Source of the DNA: Sphagnum magellanicum
Taxonomy: Eukaryota; Streptophyta; Sphagnopsida; Sphagnales; Sphagnaceae
Direction: 5' to 3'
Length of the DNA: 64,000 bases
NCBI GenBank assembly: GCA_021904315.1
Contig: CM038919.1
Span: 22,919,666-22,983,665 of the forward strand
In this document: positions 55,261 to 64,000 of the stretch, piece after piece
Position numbering within the stretch: position 1 is the stretch's first letter
Layout: every line of letters starts with the position of its first letter
The notes under the pieces: generated by a model
Databases searched by the model: none
What the model was told of the DNA's origin: nothing
Seen by the model: only the letters and a program-made list of their open reading frames with translations
Program-made: the position numbers and the translations under genes

Positions 55261-55314
55261 AGGAGCAAACCTTCCTAAGGGGGTGCAAGGAAGGAGAATG
55301 AATCGAACGCCCAG

Positions 55315-55795
55315 GTTTCAGGTTTAGGGTTTAGGGTTACATGGGTGTTCCCACCAAAATTGGGTTTTTTTTTTTGGGTTTTGATGTGACCTACCCCCCC
55401 ATTTTCAAGTGTTCTGAAGCCAATGGTGTAATAATATTTCCCTAATCTATCATCATTTGAAAGATATGGGGGGTATGAAATTTCAGGGGGGCCGGATAGA
55501 TGAAGGCATGAAGGGTTAATTGTTAAACAATTTGAAACTTTCAAGGTAACCTGCCCCCCCATTTGCAAGTGTTTTGAAGCTAATGGTGAAGTTAGTTTTG
55601 GCAAATTGTGTAGGGTTTGCAAGATATGGAAGATTTGGGGTTTTTGGGTTACATGGGCATTTTGACCTAATTTTGGTTTTTTTTTAGGGATTTGGAGGTG
55701 ACATACCCCCCCATTTTCAAGTGTTTTAAACAAGATGGTGCAAAAAAATTTCCCTAATCTATCACCATTTGGAAGATATAGGGGGGTTTGACTTT
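55315..55795 (+). repeat. ~152-160-bp tandem repeat, three units, with telomere-like start
   Basis: ACCTACCCCCCCATTTTCAA recurs, with small changes, at about 55389, 55549 and 55701, each followed by GTGTTTTGAAGC(C/T)AATGGTG, TTTCCCTAATCTATCA and AAGATATGGGGGG-like words. GGTTTAGGGTTTAGGGTTA at about 55322 is telomere-like. The minus frame 55275-55733 runs through it and is not a gene. Confidence 0.75.
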
Positions 55796-55939
55796 TGCAG
55801 TTCTTGGTTGACTTTTCTTATATGTGCACAGAATTTGAAGGTTTCCAGGGCCTGCCCCTTTATTTTCAAAGGCTGTGATGTTGATGTTGGCGTTTTATAA
55901 AACTAGTACATCACGACATCACATTGTGTATTCTACCCT

Positions 55940-56400
55940 AAAGCCTATACATATGATCTGGCCACTACGCCCGTAAGGACGCAGGCTGGAGGCTGTTTGA
56001 CCACAAAAAGGGGTGCGTAGTGGTAGGCTGTTATCCCGTAGTGGCAGGCTTTTTTTGTTGACCTTTTTCACTTTTTGTTACTTTTTGTTACTTTTTTTAC
56101 TGCTCGTAAATTTTGGAAGTTACTTTTTACTGTCGAAAGGGGTGAGGTTTGTTACTTTTTGTACCTTTTTTTACTGCTGGTAACTATGATAAATTATTTT
56201 TTACTGGGCCAGGGGAATTACTGGGTTTCATTGTGCAAGGGGGGAACTTGAAAGGGTGCACCTTGATTTTTTATTTTTTATTTGTTGAGGGGGAGGGGGG
56301 TGGAGGTATGGAGTTTTTTTTATGGTCCCTTCATTGGAAATGTGGAAGGAGGAGGGGCGAAAGGGGTTTTCTACAAAAAAATTTTTTGTAGAAAACATGA
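55940..56400 (+). repeat. dispersed repeat family, copy f (well preserved)
   Basis: Starts GCCTATACATATGATCTGGC, then CACTACGCCCGTAAGGACGC, GGAGGCTGTTTGACCACAAA, GTGCGTAGTGGTAGGCTGTT, CCCGTAGTGGCAGGC, TTTTTGTTAC blocks, GGGCCAGGGGAATTACTGGG and the G-rich tail with GTGGAGGTATGGAG. This is the most complete copy seen. Its tail is almost the same as that of copy d. Confidence 0.75.
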
Positions 56401-56699
56401 AACATTCTTAATGTAATCTCACCTCACATGGACCGAAAAAAACAATATTGTAACATCGTAGTTCACATAGGTAGAGAAAAGGGTTTAGGGTTAAACCTGG
56501 ATTTTTTTTTTATAAGCAATAAGAGCGGGAGGCAAGCCCGGAGCGGACGAATACAAGCAACAAAATAGGTCGTCCAGAATTTGTAATTCACTTAGTAAAC
56601 CATGGCACAATCATTGGAAGGAAAACATACCATGGTACATAGGCAAATTGAACATTAATTATATTATTTTGAGAAATGTTGAAATTTTCCCAAACTTAA

Positions 56700-57570
56700 T
56701 TTCCTTCGTTTGGCATGTGCAAGGAGGAGGGGAAGGGGTTTGATTTTTTTCGTAAAACTTTTTTTTCATTATTGAATGGCTAAGGAAGGGGGCCAGGGTT
56801 ATATATATATATATATACGTTGAAGGGGCATGGGAGGGGGAGGGGGTTGATTTTATTTACAAATTCATTATGGGGGTTTTGGTTGGAAGTATCCATTTTC
56901 AAAAATAAAAAGGCACTCATGGGCCTTGATTCATCAGTGTTTTTTTTTTTTTCAGATGTTGTGTATGAAATGTTGAGATGTCGGAGCACGAAAGGCCAAT
57001 GGACCAACGAGAAGAAAGGAAGAACCCCAAGTTTGTAGAGTTGGGGGGGCTCCTAAACTCTCCTTTGTTTTATAAACAAAAATGCTGGTTGTGAAGCCCA
57101 GGGTTTGGGGGGTTGAAGGTTAGATTGTAAGCTTCTTGGATTAGAGTAAGGAATTTTAATTTCAAAATATTTCAGTTGCATGGGTTACGGGCTAATAAAA
57201 ACTGTTGAAAATAGCCATTTTCAAAATAAATGGCACTCATGGGCCTTAATCCATTAGCGTTTTTCTTTTTTTCCTCCAGACGTCATCATTACCATCTACC
57301 AAATAGATTGTGAAGCCCTTTTAGACAGACACTTTAATTAATGTTAGTTTGACCATATTTTTAGACCAAATGCATTTGGAGCTAGATTTTGTGTATGAAA
57401 CATTGAGGTGTTTAAGCATTGGAGGCCAATGGACCAACAGGAAAAAGGGAAGAACCCCAAGTTTGTTTGGGGGGGCCAAGCTTTTAGACTTTTGTTTTTT
57501 AATAAACAAGAATGTCGATTATGAAAAAACCAAGAAGGGTAAGGTTTAAAGGTTAGATTGTAAGCTTCTT
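56700..57570 (+). repeat. family-tail sequence plus a direct duplication (~420-bp offset)
   Basis: 56700-56880 resembles the G-rich tail (GGAGGAGGGGAAGGGG, (AT)n at 56798-56817, TTACAAATTCATTATGGGG). Then 56900-57150 and 57230-57580 are diverged direct copies: GGCACTCATGGGCCTT, TTTTGTGTATGAAACATTG, GGCCAATGGACCAAC, AAGAACCCCAAGTTTG and TTAGATTGTAAGCTTCTTGG. The peptide GQWTN(E/R)KKGRTPSL in both is a consequence and has no known function. Confidence 0.65.
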
Positions 57571-57907
57571 GGATTTGTCTCCATTTCTTGTTTCTTTTTA
57601 TGGCGGTCTACGGTTCTTTTCTCCTTCAGATGTCTTTTGTTTCAAGTCCATCACAAAGTGGGGACCCCTTTGTATTGGTGTTATTTAAATACTGTCACAA
57701 TACTTCTCAAGATGTCCAAGGTTCAATGCTTTGTTCATGTAAAATAGGCATTGAAACAATTTAGATTGTAATGACTTAATTTTGGTATTGTTTAAATAAT
57801 AAATGACGTAGCACCATATTTGCATTTGTTGTGTGACATGTTGTATTCACATTATGTCGATATTGTAATGATATTGCATTAGTATTGTGGTTCTATTGGA
57901 TATGCAC

Positions 57908-58144
57908 TTTTAATTGTAAATGATACAATGTTGTTATAATATGGTTACAAACTCTATTATTGTATCTATTCTCTATTATATTCATGTTGTCTATATTTTG
58001 TATTTATGTTGTACTCATATTTTTTCAACATCGTATTTGCATTGCACATGTTCAGTTGAACGTAAGGGATGTAATGTTGCAACAACATAGCTACAAACTA
58101 GATATTCAATATTGATTTGATGTTTTATTCTTATTGTTTATGTT
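57908..58144 (+). repeat. duplicated segment, first copy of 57908/59010 pair
   Basis: Nearly identical to 59010-59253: TTGTAAATGAT(A/C)CAATGTTG, TATAATATGGTTACAAACTC, TCATGTTGTCTATATTTTGT and GCTACAAACTAGATATTCAA. It is the youngest-looking duplication in the window; the copies flank the cluster of repeat heads at 58618-59005. Confidence 0.85.
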
Positions 58145-58224
58145 ACTGTATATATGTCATAATCACACTTTCCCACCATTGTATTTGTATTGTTTTTGTG
58201 TTGTTAAAGGTAGGTGATGTAATG

Positions 58225-58617
58225 TTGCAACAACACAATTGCAAATTGGATATTCAATGAAAACCAATCAATGTTGTATTCACGTTTATTATGATGTTGT
58301 AAATGTGTTATAGGCACACCACAACAAAAGCATTTAGAAATTGCATATGCACCATTAGTAGCAAGAGATACGATATCGCAGCAACATGTTTACAAACTTT
58401 GTATTGGTATTGATTTAGTAAATGATAATCAATATTGGATAGTATTGATAAACAATGCTACTATAGAATGTTCCACTAACCCAATTCACAAGGTGCACCT
58501 AATATGGTCAAACAAAAATACAACTCCAGTTATGGGTTTACAAAACTTCATGTAGACAACTTCCTGTACCTATAAGGTTTATTTGTGATGGCTTAGAGCA
58601 TATTCCACCTTGGTTCA
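58225..58617 (+). repeat. old duplicated segment, copy 2 (CpG-depleted)
   Basis: Partner of 54350-54760. It ends CACCTTGGTTCAAAC at 58617 and is then interrupted by a dispersed repeat starting CTATACATATGATCTG, whereas the partner continues CTCCGCTGTAATTCCCTGGG. Confidence 0.75.
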
Positions 58618-59005
58618 AACCTATACATATGATCTGTTTTTTTTTACTTTTTCAAACAGCCTCCCACTATGCTCAAACAGCCTATACATATGATTTGAGC
58701 ATTACATTCATAAGGTCGCAGGCTCAAGGCTGTTTGACCACAAAAAACCCTATTGCAATGCCAAGTTGTTTGAGCGTAGTGGCAAGTTGTTTTTTTCAAA
58801 ACTTTTTTTCACTTTTTGTTATTTTTTTACTGCTTATAACTTTCATAAATTATTTTTTACTGTTGAGAAAGGCCAGGGGTATTATTTTATTATATTTACT
58901 TCATTGTTTAAGGGGAGCTGGTGCGCCTATACATATGATTTGACCACTACGCCCACAGGGACAAGGGTTGGGGGCTGTTTGACCGCCAAAAAGGGTCCGT
59001 AGTGG
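58618..59005 (+). repeat. dispersed repeat family, three heads in a row (copies g, h, i)
   Basis: Heads CTATACATATGAT(C/T)TG occur at 58618, about 58682 and about 58927. The first is followed only by T-rich sequence, the second by a body with GCTGTTTGACCACAAAAAAC and GAGAAAGGCCAGGGG, and the third by the CACTACGCCCACAGGGACAA type head. Nested or template-switched insertion would explain this. Confidence 0.75.
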
Positions 59006-59009
59006 GGCC

Positions 59010-59253
59010 TAATTAATTGTAAATGATCCAATGTTGTTATAATATGGTTACAAACTCTATTATTGTATTGATTCTATATTATATTCATGTTGTCTATATT
59101 TTGTATTTATGTTGTACTCATATTTTTTCAACATCGTATTTGCATTGCATGTGCATTGTTGAACATAGGGGATGCAATGTTGCAACAACATAGCTACAAA
59201 CTAGATATTCAATATTGACTCGATGTTGTATTCTTGTTGTTTATGTTACTTTT
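59010..59253 (+). repeat. duplicated segment, second copy of 57908/59010 pair
   Basis: See 57908-58144. It begins right after the third repeat head (GGGGCCTAATTAATTGTAAA) and similarity ends near TTTATGTTACT at 59253. Confidence 0.85.
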
Positions 59254-59437
59254 CAATCAGCATTCTTCCATATCTTAACTGGCAGGTATCCACAGTGACA
59301 CTTATGTCAACAAGGATTCAAGAAGTAGACTCAAAAACCAGATGAAAAACTCCATGAAAGTGTGGCTAGCAATTATGAAGGAATAAATGTACAGTAGAAG
59401 CCCAACCATTGCAACTCCCTATCTACCATCAAAATCT

Positions 59438-60190
59438 TCACTTGAGGGTTTTGAAGTTCTTGTTGCTTACAAGCCAAGCTGCATATTCTGCTGCCTCCAT
59501 GTCATATGATTCAGGAGTATCTCCATGAAGAGAGTGGAACTAGGGAGGAGACTGAGCTTTCATGGCATCTAGCCATGTGACCAAATGTCCCTTGTCTGTA
59601 ACATATGGATTGTGTTTCTCTTGCAGGACAATGGGAATGGGCTGTGAAGACACAAAGCTTGCATGTGAGCTTGCAATTGTGGCCTCTAAAGGAGAAGTAA
59701 ACAACATCAATGTTGTTGAAGGATAGGAGGTGTTTGACAATTCTGCACAAACAGCTGCTTGCTTGGATCCCAGGGTCAAGCCACCAACCAAACTCTCTCC
59801 TACGTTGGAAAAGCTTGCCCGAATAAGCATTGCTTCCCTGTCTTGGCAATCCTCGTGCTTAAACAAAGTATCAAGACTCTCACCCACCTCCCTGACCTTT
59901 AACACCATTTCAATTTCTACCATTCCTCTGCAAGGGGCACAAGTGTGTCCAGGGTTCTGCTCTTCCCACTAAATGCTGACAGAGTGCAAAAATCCTGTTA
60001 TATATTTGTCAGGGCCCAGGATCAAGGAGGTGAAATCAATGGAAATGAACTAGCTATCTCTGCTCTGCATACCATTTTCCAACTGGTATGACTAACAAGC
60101 AGCAGCACTCAGCACCATTTGCATTATAACATCAATTGTTCGTAGCAGATCTACGAATGCTTGAAGATGTGTGCATGTGCCATCAACTCC
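59438..60190 (-). pseudogene. unrecognised protein, two decayed exons
   Basis: On the minus strand an acceptor (CCCCTTGCAG) precedes an exon at 59927-59438 reading MVEIEMVLKVREVGESLDTL, then EAMLIRASFSNVGESLVGGL, SNTSYPSTTLMLFTSPLEAT and DKGHLVTWLDAMKAQSPP. There is a TAG at 59540, then the same frame continues FHSLHGDTPESYDMEAAEYA to a TGA at 59438. Upstream, after TGACATTCAG, a second piece (about 60185-59990) reads TCTHLQAFVDLLRTIDVIMQ, with two further TAGs in frame. The conserved look of the peptide and clean splice borders suggest a real gene once; three in-frame TAGs suggest it is now dead. The family is not recognised. Confidence 0.5.
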
Positions 60191-60691
60191 CTGAATGTCA
60201 TCCCATGGGGTGTTACTGGATGTGGCCTGAGTACTGCTTGAAGCTGCAGTTCTTCATTGCAAAGCAAAATCCTTGCCCACCATCATCTGCCAGTGGTCCT
60301 TTCAATACTTGCTTTGGCTAAAAGACTTGCTCTCAATTGCTGCAAGCCACAGAAGGCAAATTAGAAGGTGCGTGAAAAGGAGAAAAATGTTATAACCGCA
60401 GCTCCCAATGAGATGCAAGGACTGATCATTCACAGACCAACAATTCACAGATTCTCATGAAAGGAGCACAAATAGGTATGTCAGGAGACATGATCTCAAC
60501 CTTGACCTCATTTTGTTCCAACTACAGAAACAATTACTGTCAAAATTTGAAACCCTAGTACTTTGGAGGGTGCACGAAATGGATTGGACACAGAAACTCA
60601 ATAGTGGCTGACTCCTGGAAAGCAAGATTAGGGGTTACAAGTGTCGCGATACCATGCCATACACAGCAGCAATCTCTCATGACTTTCACAA

Positions 60692-60925
60692 GTGAAGGGA
60701 CCCCACATTATACCAGAGTTGCACACCTACTTCATGAGCAACAACTTCCTGCACACAATTCCAATCATAGAGGAAGTGCAAATGTTCGACTATATACAAA
60801 AGAACGACGTGAGAAAAAATTCTATTGCCACGCAAGGGCTTGGGGTTATTCCGGAATCCGAACTTCTGAAAGGAGACTTTCTTTCAGCAGTGCAACTGTC
60901 AAATCCAGATCTAGATCCTACGTAG
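60692..60925 (+). other. open frame, possible exon, unrecognised
   Basis: A + frame of 77 codons (KGPHIIPELHTYFMSNNFLH, IIEEVQMFDYIQKNDVRKN, GVIPESELLKGDFLSAVQLS) has protein-like composition with alternating charged and hydrophobic residues. An overlapping longer frame (60604-60960) looks random. No motif, no clear flanking exon. Confidence 0.3.
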
Positions 60926-60960
60926 TACTGTACCAGGAACTATCTATCGACACTGGATAG

Positions 60961-63420
60961 ACAATCCTTCAACAGCAGAGTCTAGTACAGCGAAGGAATT
61001 GTCTTCAGAGTTCCTAATTTGTGCGCAGCAGCTTCGAGTATAAACAAACAAACCACCTGCAAATTTGGTTCAAAGTGAAGAAGAAAAAGCACAAGCCAAT
61101 TTTGCTAAGTTTCCACACAAGAAAATATGCGAAGTCCTGGAAAGCATTCTTTGATCTAATTTCATTTTTTTGTTTGTTGTCCTAGAAGCTTAATGTTGAA
61201 CACCGAATTCCTACCATTATAAACACAGCTCTGCTCAATGTAATTTCCAACAGCTTGGATTCATGATTTGGGTTCACCACAAGGCCATGATTCCCTTCCA
61301 GAAGCACTTTGCAATCAATTGTTGTGTGCATTCTTTGAACTGAAGATCCAAAAATGTGACTAATCAAAACTTCACACAAGTATAAAGTGGGGCTGTTGCA
61401 AATTCAAGACAAAGGCAACAGAGGCAACCTTGCAGAACTTTAACCACAAAAGTATTGCTCAGATAGTGGGTATTGTGGGCTACCAAGCCTTTAGCACCAT
61501 AGTACAAGATGCGAGGCAACTTGAGAAGGGATGTTGCCCAAGTTTCCACCAAAGCATCCACTGTCTTCTCCCCACAAAACCTGTAAGACCTGCACATTGA
61601 ATGACTTCTGCTGCATTATCAAGATATAAAACTCATGAGCATCTTGGTTTTGAAATCTCACCGCTATTTCAAATGTTATTTGCAAAACTTTGGTGCCTAC
61701 CACACAGCTACATGCACAAACAAATCCTATAAGCATCCAATTATGTTCATTATTTTTGTGATCTCATGTTAACAATCATAAACAGTTCTACACCTTGATG
61801 ATTGTGATTCAAAATCATTCACTCCTCAAACTACACATAACCTACAGTCAAATTTTGCTAGCAAAGTTTTCCTCTAGTTCATAGACAAATACCACATTAA
61901 AACTTCTTACATTTCCAACACTTACTACACCACATTCCACACTGTCCAAGTGTTCAATGTGTTGAAATTTCAACCTGCCATGACTCCCTACAAACTTTAG
62001 CAACTCCTGACAGTGGGTGGGCGTAGATAAAGTATAGGTTATATCTTGTGCCCAACATTTTGGGTAAACTGCATTATAGAACATGTGCATCCTCTGAGTT
62101 TCTGTTAAGTTTCTGGAAGCAACAGGAGGACTGCATCACAATGTTGGCTAACACTGAAGAGACATCAGTAATGAAAATCATGTGCAGTGATCACCCGAGC
62201 TGCGAACAAGCCTGTGATGAGGGTAAGCTTCATTTCTGTACAGGCAAGCAGCTGCATGTAAGACCTAAGGTATACATTAACGCGACTGTTACCACATCCA
62301 TTGGAACTCTGTTACCACATTTGTTGGAACATTTTCTAGTTGCACAGGAAATCGATCAAGTTGGTTGATTTGTTATAGCCCTAACGCAATGCAGTTTTAG
62401 TAGTTGCACCGGAAAGCATACCACATCATACAAGCTTGCTTGGATCAGAAGGTTCCACTGTTTCTCCTGCGCTCAGTGGTGAATAGTGAAAACAATACTA
62501 GTTTTGGTAGAGCTTGCTTTTGTGAGCAACTGAAGCTTTTGTTTCAACCTATTTTGGAGACGAGACAAGAAGACGGTAGTTGATATGGCCTGAACTATTG
62601 ACACTAGTTCAAGTTCTGAAGAAGATGTGCACAATGTAATCAGTAAACGAGCAAACAAGCAAGCATCTGGCTAATCGGAAACCCGCATTTCCTCTAGATT
62701 GCCGATTCGCTCCTGTAAAGCACCATGAAATAGCATAATAGCTCTGTTTCAGCAGGTCGCAGAGTTTTCTTAAGCATCTCTACGGTGAAGGATCTGGTCA
62801 CAACGTTACAGCAGAAGTCCAACAAGCACTTGCTTATTCGGATAAGGTCCTATTTCGGACGAGAAAAGAAAATCTCCCTTAAAGCTACAACAACACAGGA
62901 GGATTGCGAGTTTCAAGAAGAGGAAAAAAAAACACACTCTGCAATCAGCTCCTTGGAAGCAGGAATCTGATGGATCGCAAGCACGCAATCCATTACGAGT
63001 GACTCTTTTACAGAAAGGAAAAATTGTGATACCAGGATAGGGTTAGCAGCATACATACCGCTAGAAGGTCGTTCATTGTGTCGCTCTTGTTTGTGGTCAC
63101 TTACAACGACATGCCCTGCCTGATTTGCAGTTGGCTCCAGAATAGTCTTAGAACTTCAGCTACAACAGCTTGAGAGCTCTGTTTCTTGAATGACAATCCT
63201 ACGTTCTCGCATTCATTCCCCCCTCTCTCTCACACAGATTTCGGATATAACTACTTCCGCCTACATATCAGACAGAGAGAGCTCCAGCTTTAACCCATGT
63301 AGCTCCACCTTCCATTCGTTGCTATTGCAGCCCTAAGAAACTTGCACGAAGATGTCAACCACAACGAAAGGAGGCACAAGTAATACAACATAGCTGACAG
63401 TCCTCGGACATATGGTTTTA
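60961..63420. other. intergenic, no recognised gene
   Basis: Open frames of 60-106 codons on both strands (for example 61364-61597 on -, 62048-62368 on +) have no recognisable motif or splice context. The interval 62.6-63.3 kb is somewhat CpG richer and may be an eroded promoter. Confidence 0.35.
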
Positions 63421-63423
63421 ATC

Positions 63424-64000
63424 CTAGAATCGTATTTTTTTGTGATTGTCTTGCTCCAGCATTCGGATGCATGCATCTGCCAATCGTGTGAAGTTGGTGA
63501 TAGATCGTCCCAAGGCCTTTAGTCCCATCCATCGAGCCAATTCTTCATCGCGAGTGATGTCTTTCAATTCCGGCATGGCCTTGTGCATGTCCGACAGGTT
63601 GCGACGCCAAATGGCCCAAAGAAGAATGCAGTATCATTCACCCCGAATTTGACCCGGGTAATCAACACCGTACCTTCCTTCGTGCAACTGGACATTGCCT
63701 AACGCCTACCCGTTGTGCAAAAGGTGGCACTTGGGACAACTGTCAGGTGACCGGGGAATGGAATTAGGGCAATCCGACCTAGGATGCGATCCCAGACATT
63801 TGAAGCATTGACAACCATCCAGCAACAACGGACAATTTTGACTGGGGTGACACAAGTTTCTAGCATCGCCGTAAACACTGCACATGAGATAATTGGGTTC
63901 ATTAAGAGCAGCAAATCGACGAAAATTCTTCAAGGATGTACGATCTTCGTTCATGAAGGAGGTGAGCACCGTCGCTCGCACCTTAAGCATCGGCAATGGT
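63424..64000 (-). pseudogene. zinc-knuckle (gag-like?) ORF with two internal stops, runs off the window
   Basis: One continuous minus-strand frame from the right edge to a TAG at 63424, broken by TAG (63706-63708) and TGA (63634-63636). Near the edge it reads LKVRATVLTSFMNEDRTSL, then a cysteine-rich part: CSVYGDARNLCHPSQNC, then CFKCLGSHPRSDC, which fits C-x2-C-x3-H-x4-C, then CPKCHLLHNG. After the stops follow YCILLWAIWRRNLSDMHKAM and ARWMGLKALGRSITNFTRLA. Zinc knuckles of this kind occur in retrotransposon Gag and RNA-binding proteins; a Gag-like origin is inference. Both internal stops can be explained by single C-to-T changes (CAG, CGA). The N-terminal part lies outside the window. Confidence 0.55.

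Noticed and set aside
55275..55733. 152-codon minus-strand ORF
   Set aside because: It runs through the three-unit ~155-bp tandem repeat; its internal peptide repeats copy the DNA repeats.

Overview
This is nuclear DNA of a land plant with a large, repeat-rich genome. The plant signs are an intron-containing RIN4/NOI gene, a decayed DYW-type PPR gene, and short CCCTAAA (Arabidopsis-type telomere) runs inside repeats. The wording of the PPR relic (KYVKDGQPEK, AMILGHV, LELFQQMQQ) makes a fern my first guess and a gymnosperm my second; this is recollection of protein style, not a search. Genes are sparse and everything between them is old, diverged repeat. Nothing looks bacterial or viral.

Layout. 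1-2.25 kb: a few exon-like open pieces on +, not recognised. 2.26-16.26 kb: a repeat province. Its core (about 6.1-16.26 kb) is a giant imperfect palindrome centred near 11.2-11.4 kb. Each arm carries ~200-bp subterminal repeats rich in GGTATTGC/GCAATACC and a ruined copy of a C2H2 zinc-finger ORF. The middle holds minisatellites, a telomere-like run and an array of hairpins. A third copy of the terminal repeats lies at 2.26-3.3 kb. 16.3-18.7 kb: no recognised gene.

19.1-21.9 kb (+): a complete four-exon RIN4-like gene (327 aa) with two NOI motifs and a Cys-Cys tail. 25.6-26.6 kb: two short tandem duplications and a strong 119-nt hairpin. 29.7-30.7 kb (-): remains of a copper-type P1B ATPase (HMA). 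32.05-33.55 kb (-): a complete four-exon enoyl-CoA hydratase (343 aa) with a likely mitochondrial presequence. 35.3-36.8 kb (-): a PPR-DYW pseudogene. 43.65-46.57 kb (-): five in-phase exons for the C-terminal half of a GH116 (GBA2-type) glucosylceramidase, with one frameshift and no final exon found. Forty-five bases upstream of its first exon lies the first exon of an ABCG half-transporter, cut off inside its Walker A motif: a chimeric junction.

40.5-59 kb: at least nine copies of an unnamed dispersed repeat starting CTATACATATGATCTG or a close variant, with T-rich TTTTTGTTAC blocks and G-rich tails, mixed with 71-bp and ~155-bp tandem repeats and older segmental duplications. One pair of duplicates (54.35 and 58.22 kb) gives an empty/filled insertion site and shows strong CpG loss in one copy. 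59.4-60.2 kb (-): a decayed, unrecognised two-exon gene. 63.42-64.0 kb (-): a zinc-knuckle ORF with two internal nonsense codons, running off the window.

The apparently working genes are unrelated in function (immune scaffold, fatty-acid/amino-acid catabolism, sphingolipid hydrolysis); there is no operon-like or clustered pathway. The most unusual features are the palindrome with its hairpin array, the dispersed repeat family, and the ABCG/GBA2 junction.
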